Part shown: one piece after another, positions 6,407-13,756 of the stretch | Layout of the letters: every line of letters begins with the position of its first letter | How positions within the stretch are numbered: the stretch's first letter is position 1 | NCBI GenBank assembly: GCA_019348115.1 | Contig: JAHWKB010000005.1 | Span: 1-38,392 of the forward strand | Length of the DNA stretch: 38,392 nt | DNA from: Actinomycetota bacterium | GTDB lineage: Bacteria > Actinomycetota > Nitriliruptoria > Nitriliruptorales > Nitriliruptoraceae | Direction of reading: 5' to 3' | The notes under the pieces: model-generated | What the model was told of the DNA's origin: nothing | Databases searched by the model: none | What the model saw: the letters and a program-made list of their open reading frames with translations, nothing else | Translations under genes and position numbers: made by a program

Positions 6407-8613
6407 TAGCGGTCGTCCCGGTCACTGCCCTCGGCGGGCTCGTTGGCGAGCGCGTGGGCCTCGTACGCCTCCACGATCCGCTGGACGATGTGGTGGCGGA
6501 CCACGTCGCCGGCGGACAGGTGCGCGAACGCGACGCCCTCGATGTCCAGCAGGATGTCCCGGACGACGCGCAGGCCCGACTTCCTCCCGCTCGGGAGGTC
6601 GACCTGGCTGATGTCGCCGGTCACGACCGCCTTGGAGTTGAACCCGATGCGCGTCAGGAACATCTTCATCTGTTCCGCGGTCGTGTTCTGCGCCTCGTCC
6701 AGCACGATGAACGCGTCGTTCAGCGTGTTGTGCGTGACGAGGAAGTCCTCGGTCACGTACAGCGAGTCCGCGGCAGCCACCTGGATGCAGACCGTCTCCG
6801 CCTCGCCGGCCGGCTCGATCGCGTCGATGAACCGCATCGGCCGACCGCCGCCGTGGGCGCGGTAGGTGGCGCGCTTCCGCTCCAACCGGAACGGCTCCAG
6901 CTGCTGCGGCAGGCGGATGTCGAGCACGAACGCGTCCGAGCGGTACGGCACCGACCGACCGTGGGCGCGGCCGGGCGTCCGTCCCTCCGCGTGGCGCGTC
7001 CGCCAGTAGGCGACCCCGCCGAGCGATCGGACGAGGAAGACGACGTCGTCGCGGAGCTGCGGCGAGACCGTGGTGTACTGGATCCGGCAGGTCCGGCCGC
7101 GCTGGGAGACCGGGCCGCCGTCGGTGTCGAGCAGTCCCTGCAGGACCCCGAGCCGGACCTCGACGGTGTTCTGGAGGTAGGCGGTCGGGACGAACTTGGT
7201 CCTGGAGCTCGTCCCCCAGAGCTCGAGCTCACGGAGGGCACGGGTCACCGGGTTCTCCACGATGATGCCGCCGCGCGGACGGCCGGCCCGGTCGAGGACG
7301 TAGTCCGGACCGCCCTTCCAGCGGACCTCGACGTCGTCGAACGCCTCTTCCAGCGCGTCGGCGAGCTCGGTGTCCTCGGTCGAGAACGTCGGGGTGGTGC
7401 TGCCGGTGATGCAGCCGTTCCCGAGCACGAGGCCGAGCGCGTACGGGTCCATCGGCACGTCCTGCGCCGGGAACGCGACCGGAGCGACCACCGGCAGCTC
7501 GTACCGCCGCGCGTGGGCGGCGCGGAGGTTCCCGATCATCTCCCGGGTCTCGAGGGTGCGACCAGCCTTGCTGCGCCGGCGGTCCGCGCGGGTCCAGACC
7601 GTCCAGAGGTGCTCCCCGCACGCGAGCGTCGAGGCGCCGTCCTGGGCGGTCACGCGGTAGACGTCCTTGCGTCCCTGAGGGAAGACGCCCAGGACGTGGG
7701 TCGGCGTCCCGTCGGATCCGAAGACGAGGTCCCCGACACGGAGCTCACCGATGGGGCGGAAGCCGTCCGGGGTGAGGACCGGCGTGCCCACCGGCTGTGC
7801 CCGGCCACGCATGTATGCGAGGGGGGCGACCTCGATGGTGCCGCGGTCGACGTGGGCGGCGAGCTCCTCGGCCTCCATCATGTCCATCAACGCGTCCCAC
7901 AGCGGCTTCAGGTACGGGTCGATCTTCTCGGTGAGCGTCCCGGGGAGGAAGCCGAGCCGCTCCCCCGCCTCGACCGCGGGGCGGGTGAGGATCAGGCGGT
8001 TGACCTGCTTCGCGCGGAGGGCCTGCACGGCCGCGCCCATCGCGAGGTAGGTCTTGCCGGTGCCGGCGGGACCGATGCCGAACGTGACGGTGTTCGTGCG
8101 GATCGCGTCCAGGTAGCGCTTCTGCCCCAGCGTCTTCGGCCGGATCGTGCGACCACGGTGGGTGAGGAGCGCCTCGGACAGGACCTGCGACGGTCGCTCG
8201 CCGGCGTCGTCCTTCAGCATGCGCACGGTCTGGCGGACGAGGCCGGCGTCGAGCGACTGGCCGCGCTCGAGGATGATCACGAGCTCCTCGAAGAGCTTCG
8301 CCGCCCGCTCGACCTCGGCGGCCTCACCGGAGATCGTGATCTCGTTGCCGCGGACGTGGATCTCGGCGTCGAACGCCTTCTCGATCTGCTTCAGGAGCTC
8401 GTCGCGCGCACCGAGCAGCGCCACCATCGAGTGGTCCCCCGGGACGAGCACCTTCACGGAACTCAGTGGCGCGTCGACGCTCCTGCCCTGCCGGTCGACC
8501 GCGGACGGCACGTCGGGATCGTCGTGCGGTGCGGATGAGGTGCTGGACAAGGGGGTGTTCGTGCTCCTGACGGGGGCCACGCGGGGTCGCGCAGTGTACC
8601 CCGCGGCACCCAC
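6406..8613 (-). CDS. phoH: PhoH-like ATPase interrupted by an intein
   Basis: The 735-residue precursor holds two PhoH halves around an intein (residues 272-629). The first half has a small KH-like RNA-binding region (about 55-118), then the Walker A loop GPAGTGKT (181-188) and LTRPAVEAGERLGFLPG. The second half resumes with the Walker B segment FIVLDEAQNTT (635-645), MFLTRIGFNSKAVVTGD and DVVRHHIVQRIVEAYE. Joined, they make about 377 residues, normal for PhoH, a P-loop ATPase tied to RNA metabolism. The break falls between YMRGR and TLNDAF, a few residues before Walker B, so splicing should be essential for activity. The start is uncertain: GTG 8613 is the longest frame but has no clear ribosome site; GTG 8580 and TTG 8550 are alternatives. 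It follows the HIT gene by 16 bases and overlaps ybeY by one base. Confidence 0.95.
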   Translation of the reverse strand: MGAAGYTARPRVAPVRSTNTPLSSTSSAPHDDPDVPSAVDRQGRSVDAPLSSVKVLVPGDHSMVALLGARDELLKQIEKAFDAEIHVRGNEITISGEAAEVERAAKLFEELVIILERGQSLDAGLVRQTVRMLKDDAGERPSQVLSEALLTHRGRTIRPKTLGQKRYLDAIRTNTVTFGIGPAGTGKTYLAMGAAVQALRAKQVNRLILTRPAVEAGERLGFLPGTLTEKIDPYLKPLWDALMDMMEAEELAAHVDRGTIEVAPLAYMRGRAQPVGTPVLTPDGFRPIGELRVGDLVFGSDGTPTHVLGVFPQGRKDVYRVTAQDGASTLACGEHLWTVWTRADRRRSKAGRTLETREMIGNLRAAHARRYELPVVAPVAFPAQDVPMDPYALGLVLGNGCITGSTTPTFSTEDTELADALEEAFDDVEVRWKGGPDYVLDRAGRPRGGIIVENPVTRALRELELWGTSSRTKFVPTAYLQNTVEVRLGVLQGLLDTDGGPVSQRGRTCRIQYTTVSPQLRDDVVFLVRSLGGVAYWRTRHAEGRTPGRAHGRSVPYRSDAFVLDIRLPQQLEPFRLERKRATYRAHGGGRPMRFIDAIEPAGEAETVCIQVAAADSLYVTEDFLVTHNTLNDAFIVLDEAQNTTAEQMKMFLTRIGFNSKAVVTGDISQVDLPSGRKSGLRVVRDILLDIEGVAFAHLSAGDVVRHHIVQRIVEAYEAHALANEPAEGSDRDDR
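6727..7800 (-). mobile_element. Class 3-type intein with LAGLIDADG endonuclease domain in PhoH
   Basis: This is a 358-residue in-frame insertion, precursor residues Ala272 to Asn629. The first residue is Ala (AQPVGTPVLTPDG), not Cys or Ser. Block B contains His335 followed by Trp337 (GEHLWTV). Block F starts with Cys609 (VCIQV). Block G ends T-H-N (Thr627, His628, Asn629), with Thr630 as the first C-extein residue. Trp, Cys and Thr at these places form the WCT triplet of class 3 inteins, where the block F Cys attacks the upstream splice junction. The middle carries LAGLIDADG motifs LGLVLGNG (393-400) and LQGLLDTDG (491-499). The first motif has Asn399 where the catalytic Asp is expected, suggesting a weakened or dead homing nuclease. 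Both boundaries were checked at codon level against the PhoH sequence. Base composition resembles the host, suggesting long residence. Confidence 0.9.
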
Positions 8614-8629
8614 CCGGCGGCCGGTGACC

Positions 8630-9004
8630 TCAGCCGGGCGGCCACAGCATCGGACGGCCGCCGAGCACGTGCAGGTGCAGGTGGAAGACCGACTGGCCGG
8701 CCTTCTCGCCCGTGTTCGCCACCACCCGGTAGTGCCCGAGGTCGAGGCTCTCGGCGACGTCCGCCACCCCGCGCAGCAGCGCCGGACCGAGGTCGGGGGC
8801 GTTGCGCGCCGCGTCGGACCAGTCGCGGACGTGCCGGCGCGGGACGACGAGCACGTGCGTCGGCGCCTTCGGCTGGATGTCCTTGAAGGCGACGACGTCG
8901 TCGTCCTCGTGCACGATCGCGGCGTCGATCTCGCCGGCGACGATGCGACAGAACAGGCAGTCCCCGCGCTCGTCCGGGGTCTGCTGGTCGTCGTGCTCGC
9001 TCAC
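8630..9004 (-). CDS. HIT-family nucleotide-binding hydrolase
   Basis: This 124-residue HIT protein (Hint/PKCI type) hydrolyses purine nucleotide phosphoramidates and related nucleotides. The family signature is the C-terminal VFHLHLHVLGGRPM with the histidine triad. An N-terminal CLFCRIVAGEI segment and HVLVVPRRHV are also typical. Start GTG 9004 has AGGAG six bases upstream; the frame extends further only as a shadow of the bldD-like gene. It lies 49 bases after the bldD-like stop and 16 bases before phoH, so it may be co-transcribed with phoH. HIT next to phoH is a common actinobacterial arrangement. Confidence 0.93.
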   Translation of the reverse strand: MSEHDDQQTPDERGDCLFCRIVAGEIDAAIVHEDDDVVAFKDIQPKAPTHVLVVPRRHVRDWSDAARNAPDLGPALLRGVADVAESLDLGHYRVVANTGEKAGQSVFHLHLHVLGGRPMLWPPG

Positions 9005-9053
9005 GCTCGGCTCCTGGCGTCGGGACGCCGGGAGCCTAGGAGAGGAACCGCGG

Positions 9054-9542
9054 TCAGGCCGGGGACAGGGTCGCGATGCCGGCGTCGACCAGTCGGTCGC
9101 GGAGCTCGTCCGCGGCGGTGTCCAGGACGGCCGCGAGCGTCTGGAGGTCGCCGCCCCGCATGGTGAGCACCCGACCGTTGTAGTCCCCGCGGCGGGACTG
9201 GATCGAGCGCAGGTAGCGGTCGATGACCGCCAGCTCGCCGTCGTCCGGTGACAGCCGGGTGAGGTCGATGCGGAGGCCGTGGCCGTGACCGGCGTCCAGC
9301 GGCAGCGTCGCCGGCTCCGGCAGGAGACGGGCGATGGGCACGCGGTAGAAGTCCGCCAGGGTGCGCAGTCGCGCGACCGACACGGCACGCTCCCCCCGCT
9401 CGTAGGCTCCGACGACGCTCGCCTTCATGCGGCCGCCGGAGCTCGCCTCGACGTCGTGGAGCGACAGACCCTGCTGCTGCCGCACGTTGCGGAGCCGCTC
9501 ACCGAGCCGCACCGCGTACGGCGTCCCGCGCTCCTCGTCCAC
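9054..9542 (-). CDS. BldD-like XRE regulator with cyclic-di-GMP-binding motif
   Basis: The start GTG 9542 has GGAGG five bases upstream and gives 162 residues; GTG 9554 is also possible. The N-terminal helix-turn-helix (RLGERLRNVRQQQGLSLHDV through SVVGAYERGERAVSVARL and ADFYRVPIARLLP) is very close to Streptomyces BldD. The C-terminal domain keeps the BldD cyclic-di-GMP signature R-x-D, eight residues, R-x-x-D: R118-G-D120 and R129-G-G-D132. In Streptomyces, BldD dimerised by tetrameric c-di-GMP represses developmental genes including the WhiG sigma factor. Here a FliA/WhiG-type sigma gene and a degenerate GGDEF/HD-GYP protein lie in the same window, so a role in motility or development is plausible but inferred. 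It sits between rsmE and the HIT gene, 132 bases after rsmE. The 120 bases between the two longest frames hold no gene. Confidence 0.88.
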   Translation of the reverse strand: MDEERGTPYAVRLGERLRNVRQQQGLSLHDVEASSGGRMKASVVGAYERGERAVSVARLRTLADFYRVPIARLLPEPATLPLDAGHGHGLRIDLTRLSPDDGELAVIDRYLRSIQSRRGDYNGRVLTMRGGDLQTLAAVLDTAADELRDRLVDAGIATLSPA

Positions 9543-9674
9543 CGTGTCCTCCACCTCGTGCCCCGGGACGGCGCGCGACCGGGAGCGTGCCGCTGTCGGC
9601 GCGGGACGGTACAGCGGGTGTCACGCAGCGGAGCCGCACCGCCACGGGTTCGGTCGTGTTACCACCCGATGGAG

Positions 9675-10424
9675 CTAGCCCATCCTGCCCAGCCGGAACG
9701 ACACGACCGCGACGAGCGCCGCGGCGGCGTGCTCGGTCCGCAGCACGGACGCTCCGAGGTGCGCCACGGCGGTGCCGGCGCGCACGAACGCCGCGACCTC
9801 GGCGTCCGTCCAGCCGCCCTCGGGACCGACCGCCAGCACGACCTCGTCGGCGTCCCGCAGCCCGTCGGTCAGGGCGACGGCGAGGCCGGCCTCGGCGCCG
9901 ACGTGGGCGACCACGACGGTGCTGGTCCCGCCGGCGGCGTCGAGCCGGGCGAGGATCTCCGGGACCGTGCCGGGCTCGTCGATCGTCGGCACGTGCGGCC
10001 GACGTGCCTGCTCGGCGGCGGCGGTCGCGACCGCCCGCCACCGCGCGAGGGTCTTCTCGCGCTTCGGCCCGGCGAGCTCCTTCACCGAGCGCTCGCCGGC
10101 GACGGGGGTGATCGTGTCGACGCCCAGCTCGGTGAGGACCCGCACGACCTCGTCGACCTTGCGTCCCTTGGCGAGCCCCTGCAGGACGTGGAGCGCGGGG
10201 CGCGGGGCCGGCGTCACGGCGGGCTCGCCGGCGAGCCTCGCCCCGTCGGCGACGAGCGACGCGACGGCGGTGGTCCCCGCGCCGTCGGCGAGGACGACGC
10301 CGGAGCCGTCGGGGCGTCGCAGCACGGTCCGCAGGTGCTTCTCCGTCCCCGCGGGGAGCGGGACGACGTCGCCCGGGACCCGGCCGTCGAGCGCGCCGGC
10401 GTCGAGCACCACGAAGGGGTCCAC
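9675..10424 (-). CDS. rsmE: 16S rRNA m3U1498 methyltransferase RsmE
   Basis: This 249-residue SPOUT-class methyltransferase uses S-adenosylmethionine to methylate N3 of U1498 in 16S rRNA. The knotted C-terminal domain shows the cofactor-binding motifs AVGPEGGWTDAEV and LGASVLRTEHAAAA. GLAKGRKVDEVVRVLTELGV and the AAEQARRPHVPTI segment are also typical. The N-terminal PUA-like part has HLRTVLRRPDG. Start GTG 10424 shares a base with the dnaJ stop (TAGTG), pointing to translational coupling. Length is normal for the family. Confidence 0.95.
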   Translation of the reverse strand: MDPFVVLDAGALDGRVPGDVVPLPAGTEKHLRTVLRRPDGSGVVLADGAGTTAVASLVADGARLAGEPAVTPAPRPALHVLQGLAKGRKVDEVVRVLTELGVDTITPVAGERSVKELAGPKREKTLARWRAVATAAAEQARRPHVPTIDEPGTVPEILARLDAAGGTSTVVVAHVGAEAGLAVALTDGLRDADEVVLAVGPEGGWTDAEVAAFVRAGTAVAHLGASVLRTEHAAAALVAVVSFRLGRMG

Positions 10425-11554
10425 TACCGGAACGCCTCGCGGAGGCGGTTGAACAGCCCGCGCCCCTCCTCCGGGACGTCCTCGCCGCGCAGCTCGGCGA
10501 AGCGGTGCAGGAGCTCGCGCTGCTCGCTGTCGAGCTCCTTCGGGACCTCGACCTGGATGCGGAGGTGGAGGTCCCCGCGGTTGCCGCCACCACGGGGCGG
10601 CAGGCCGGCCCGGCGGACCCGGATCACGTCACCCGGCTGCGAGCCTCCGGGGATGTCGACCGGCTCGGTGCCGCCGTCGACGAGCGGCACCTTGAGGGTC
10701 GTGCCGAGGGCGGCCTGCACGAACGGCACCGACACCTCCGCCCACAGGTCGCGCCCGTCGCGCTTGAAGATCTCGTGCTCGGCGACCTGGACCTCGACGT
10801 AGAGGTCGCCGGCGGGCGCGCCGTGGCGACCGGCCTCGCCGGCGCCGGAGACCCGCAGACGGTCGCCCTCGGCGACGCCGGCCGGGATCTCGACGGTGAT
10901 GGTGCGCTTGGACACGCGCCGGCCCTCGCCGGCGCAGCCGCGGCACGGGTCCTCGACCACCGATCCCGTGCCGCCGCAGTCCGGGCAGCCGGACGCCGTC
11001 GCGAGCTGTCCGAAGGCGGTCCGCACGATCCGCTGCACCTGGCCCGAGCCGCCGCACGTGCGGCAGCGCGTCGAGCCGCCACCGGTGCTGGAGCCGGAGC
11101 CGCCGCAGAGGTCGCACGTCGTCGCGACCTCGACCTCGACGGGGCGCCGCACGCCGGAGGCGACCTCCTCCAGCGTCAGCTCGGTCGGGACGAGCACGTC
11201 ACGTCCCGGCGGGGTGCGGCCCTGCCGGGCGCCTCCGCCCTGTCCGCCGCCGAACGCGGTGCCGAAGAACGCGTCGATGACGTCGCCGATGCCGCCGAAC
11301 CCGGCGCCGCCGCTGAACCCGCCGAACGGGTCGCCGCCGCGCGTGCCGGGGGTGCCGTCGTCGCCGAAGCGGTCGTAGCGGGCGCGCTTCTGCGGGTCGG
11401 AGAGCACCTGGTAGGCGTGGGTGACCTGCTTGAAGGTGTCCTCGTCGCCCCCCGCGTCGGGGTGGCTCTCGCGGGCCTTCTTGCGGTACGCGCGCTTCAC
11501 CTCGTCGGGCGAGGCGTCACGGGACACGCCGAGGATGTCGTACAGGTCTGGCAC
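10424..11554 (-). CDS. dnaJ: Molecular chaperone DnaJ
   Basis: This is a 376-residue type I J-protein, co-chaperone of DnaK. The J domain has HPD at 31-33. A Gly/Phe-rich linker (about 64-108) precedes four CxxCxGxG zinc repeats with cysteine pairs 147/150, 164/167, 190/193 and 204/207. The C-terminal substrate-binding domain follows. Linkage to hrcA rather than dnaK-grpE marks it as the DnaJ2-type paralogue usual in actinobacteria. Start GTG 11554 has GAGGA six bases upstream, 12 bases after the hrcA stop. Co-transcription with hrcA puts it under likely HrcA/CIRCE heat-shock control. Confidence 0.96.
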   Translation of the reverse strand: MPDLYDILGVSRDASPDEVKRAYRKKARESHPDAGGDEDTFKQVTHAYQVLSDPQKRARYDRFGDDGTPGTRGGDPFGGFSGGAGFGGIGDVIDAFFGTAFGGGQGGGARQGRTPPGRDVLVPTELTLEEVASGVRRPVEVEVATTCDLCGGSGSSTGGGSTRCRTCGGSGQVQRIVRTAFGQLATASGCPDCGGTGSVVEDPCRGCAGEGRRVSKRTITVEIPAGVAEGDRLRVSGAGEAGRHGAPAGDLYVEVQVAEHEIFKRDGRDLWAEVSVPFVQAALGTTLKVPLVDGGTEPVDIPGGSQPGDVIRVRRAGLPPRGGGNRGDLHLRIQVEVPKELDSEQRELLHRFAELRGEDVPEEGRGLFNRLREAFR

Positions 11555-11566
11555 GCGGGGTCCTCG

Positions 11567-12664
11567 CTACTCGCTGAGGTCGGTGAGGGTCTCCTGCAGC
11601 TGCCCGGCCACGGCACGGACCGTCGCGAGGACGGACGCGTAGTCCATCCGCGTCGGGCCGAGCACGCCGAGCGACCCGCTCGTGACGAGCCGGTAGCGCT
11701 GCGACACGAGCGACGTGGTCCGGAGCCCCTCGACGGGGTTCTCCTCGCCGATCCGCACGGTCGGCTGGTCGTCGTCGCCGGTCTCGGACAAGAGGCGCGC
11801 CAGCGTCATCCGCTCCTCGAGGAGCTCGAGGACCTGCGACAGCTGGTCACGCTCGAACGTCGGCTCGCCGGCGAGCGACGCCTGGCCACCGACGTAGACG
11901 TGCGAGATGGTCTCCTCGGTGAGGTTGCCGGCCGTGGCACCGGCGATGGCGCCGAGGAGGACGCGGAGCTCGCTCGGGGCGTTCTCGGCGAGACCGGCGA
12001 TGAGGTCGTGGACCTCGCCCATCCGGCGGTCGCGGACCTGCTCGTTGAGGACCGTGCGGACGCGCTCGAGGTCGGCGTCGGCGATGGGCTCGCGCAGCTC
12101 GACGACGCGTTTCTCGACGCGGCCGGTGTCGGCCACCAGCAGCAGGAGGGCGGTCTGCGGGGTGAGGCTCACGAGCTCGATGAGCTTGAGCCGTGCCGCG
12201 TCCATCGCCGGCGCGATCACCAGCGACACCAGGCGTGTGAGCTGGCTCAGCACGGTGCTCGTGCGGAAGAGGAGGTCCTCGACGTCGCGCGCTCCGCCGA
12301 GGAGCTCCTGGACGAGCTCGGCCCGCGGGCCGTTCGGCATCTTCGTCATCTCCGACAGCTCGTCGACGAAGTAGCGGTAACCGCGGTCGGTCGGGATCCG
12401 GCCGGCGGAGGTGTGGGGCTGGTGGATGTAGCCGAGCTCCTCGAGCGCAGCCATCTCGTTGCGGACCGTCGCGGCGGAGACGTCCAGCTGCGCGACCTCG
12501 ACGACCCGCTTCGAGCCGATGGGCTCGCCGGTGGCGACGTACTCGCTGACGATCGCGCGGAGGATCTTGACCTTGCGGTCGTCGAGGAGGTCCCGGGCGT
12601 CGTCGCGCACGGGCTCGGGACCCGGCGCGGCGCCGGACGACGGGTTGGACGACAGGCTCGACAT
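11567..12664 (-). CDS. hrcA: Heat-inducible transcription repressor HrcA
   Basis: HrcA (365 residues) represses heat-shock genes by binding CIRCE and is kept active by GroEL. The N-terminal winged helix has KVKILRAIVSEYVATGEPIG, VSAATVRNEMAALEELGYI and TSAGRIPTDRGYRYFVDEL, all diagnostic. The C-terminal GAF-like domain ends with LGVLGPTRMDYASVLATV. ATG 12664 is fixed by a strong GGGAGGAGG ribosome site. A Ser/Pro/Gly-rich extension of about 25 residues precedes the conserved part. A CIRCE-like operator lies 49-75 bases upstream, indicating autoregulation. dnaJ and rsmE follow on the same strand. Confidence 0.97.
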   Translation of the reverse strand: MSSLSSNPSSGAAPGPEPVRDDARDLLDDRKVKILRAIVSEYVATGEPIGSKRVVEVAQLDVSAATVRNEMAALEELGYIHQPHTSAGRIPTDRGYRYFVDELSEMTKMPNGPRAELVQELLGGARDVEDLLFRTSTVLSQLTRLVSLVIAPAMDAARLKLIELVSLTPQTALLLLVADTGRVEKRVVELREPIADADLERVRTVLNEQVRDRRMGEVHDLIAGLAENAPSELRVLLGAIAGATAGNLTEETISHVYVGGQASLAGEPTFERDQLSQVLELLEERMTLARLLSETGDDDQPTVRIGEENPVEGLRTTSLVSQRYRLVTSGSLGVLGPTRMDYASVLATVRAVAGQLQETLTDLSE

Positions 12665-12712
12665 GGGACACCTCCTCCCGGGGACGGACGCGGTGGGAGG
12701 AGCGTACCGGCG

Positions 12713-12739
12713 CTGGCACTCGCCCCCGAGGTCTGCTAA
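12713..12739. promoter_or_regulatory. CIRCE-like HrcA operator upstream of hrcA
   Basis: The site reads CTGGCACTC, nine bases, GTCTGCTAA. The CIRCE consensus is TTAGCACTC-N9-GAGTGCTAA; each arm matches 7 of 9 and the spacer is exactly nine. It lies 49 bases before the hrcA start, so HrcA probably represses hrcA-dnaJ-rsmE. The divergent holin-like gene begins 61 bases away on the other side and could also be affected. Confidence 0.8.
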
Positions 12740-12799
12740 CGGCCCTCCACTGCGCCCCGGTGTCCGTTCGGAGGGACCATCACGCTGCGCTCGCCTACG

Positions 12800-13315
12800 G
12801 TGACCACGACGATGACGGAGCGGCAGGTCACGACGCCGATCGCCCCGCCACCTCCCATCGACCGCCAGGAGCGCCCCGTGGAGCCCAACCCGCCCGGCCA
12901 TGCCTCCCCGCCCGCCGTGGCGCCAGCGGTCGGCGACCCGCGCTCGACGTCGGAGATCATCAAGGACGTGGTCGGCGAGGTGCAGACGCTGTTCCGCGCC
13001 GAGATCGAGCTCGCGAAGCACGAGATCACCGCCGGCATCACCGCACGCGTGCAGGCCCTGGTGTTCGCCGTGGTCGGGGCGGTCTTCGGGCTGTTCGCCC
13101 TCGGCTTCCTCGGCGTCACCGTCGCCGTCGCGCTCGCGAACGTCCTGCCGGCGTGGGCCGCCTGGCTGATCGTCTTCGGCGTCTACCTCCTGATCGCGGG
13201 CATCGCGCTGTTCGCCGCGATGAAGAAGGCGACCTCCACCCCGATGGCCCCGGAACAGACCAAGCGCTCGATCGAGGAGACGAAGACGTGGGCGACAACC
13301 CAGCTCAGACGCTGA
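12800..13315 (+). CDS. Phage-holin-family (DUF1469/holin-X) membrane protein
   Basis: This protein of 167-171 residues starts at GTG 12800 or ATG 12812; neither has a clear ribosome site. A Pro-rich, disordered first 45 residues lead into STSEIIKDVVGEVQTLFRAEIELAKHEI, the amphipathic helix typical of this actinobacterial family. Two hydrophobic segments follow (about 83-113 and 117-140), then a charged tail. The 'holin' name comes from a domain match only: there is no lysin or phage gene nearby, and these proteins are usually chromosomal membrane proteins of unknown role. The DUF3618-type gene overlaps its end by 28 bases, forming a two-gene unit divergent from hrcA. Confidence 0.82.
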   Translation: MTTTMTERQVTTPIAPPPPIDRQERPVEPNPPGHASPPAVAPAVGDPRSTSEIIKDVVGEVQTLFRAEIELAKHEITAGITARVQALVFAVVGAVFGLFALGFLGVTVAVALANVLPAWAAWLIVFGVYLLIAGIALFAAMKKATSTPMAPEQTKRSIEETKTWATTQLRR

Positions 13316-13668
13316 GCGAGATCGAGGCGTCGCGCCAGCGGCTGGAGTCGGACATCGACGCCCTCGCCGCCCGCGTCCCCGACAAGGCCGAGCTCGTCGA
13401 CCAGGCGAAGCTCTACGGCGGCGCGGCCGCCGGCGCCGGCGTCGGCCTGCTCGCGCTCGTCGTCGCGCTCAGGAAGCGGTCCGCCAAGAAGGAGCGCCAG
13501 CAGCACGCCCGCGAGACCGCCGAGGCGCTCGCCGAGATCATGGACGTCATCCCCGTCGAGGCGCACGCCCGCATCGAGCACACGTCGTCGAAGAGCGGTC
13601 CCATCGCGCTCGTCGCAGCCCTCGCCGGCTTCGCCCTCGCCGTCGCGAACGCCCTCCGCAACCGCTGA
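13288..13668 (+). CDS. DUF3618-type membrane-associated protein
   Basis: This is a 126-residue protein starting at GTG 13288, with GAGGAG eight bases upstream inside the end of the previous gene. The N-terminal part (LSEIEASRQRLESDIDALAARVPDK) is the DUF3618 hallmark helix. A hydrophobic segment (about 49-65) follows, then a charged helix with KKERQQHARETAEALAE and a second hydrophobic segment near the C-terminus (GPIALVAALAGFALAVA). Function is unknown. DUF3618 proteins commonly follow holin-X/DUF1469 genes, which supports both calls. Confidence 0.8.
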   Translation: MGDNPAQTLSEIEASRQRLESDIDALAARVPDKAELVDQAKLYGGAAAGAGVGLLALVVALRKRSAKKERQQHARETAEALAEIMDVIPVEAHARIEHTSSKSGPIALVAALAGFALAVANALRNR

Positions 13669-13756
13669 CCCCGCCCGGCCGGCCCTCCTCGGATCCGTGC
13701 ACGGTTCCTCGGACCCGTTCCGCAGAAGCGTGGACAGCTCCGGACGGCCGCGGCGG

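Noticed and set aside
4662-6425. A 587-codon form of the CorC-family gene
   Set aside because: The extra 157 N-terminal codons overlap ybeY and are Arg/Gly-rich shadow text. GTG 5954 has a ribosome site and a four-base overlap with ybeY.
12800-13315. Prophage remnant suggested by the holin-family name
   Set aside because: No lysin, integrase or structural phage gene is near. The family is common as a chromosomal membrane protein paired with DUF3618.
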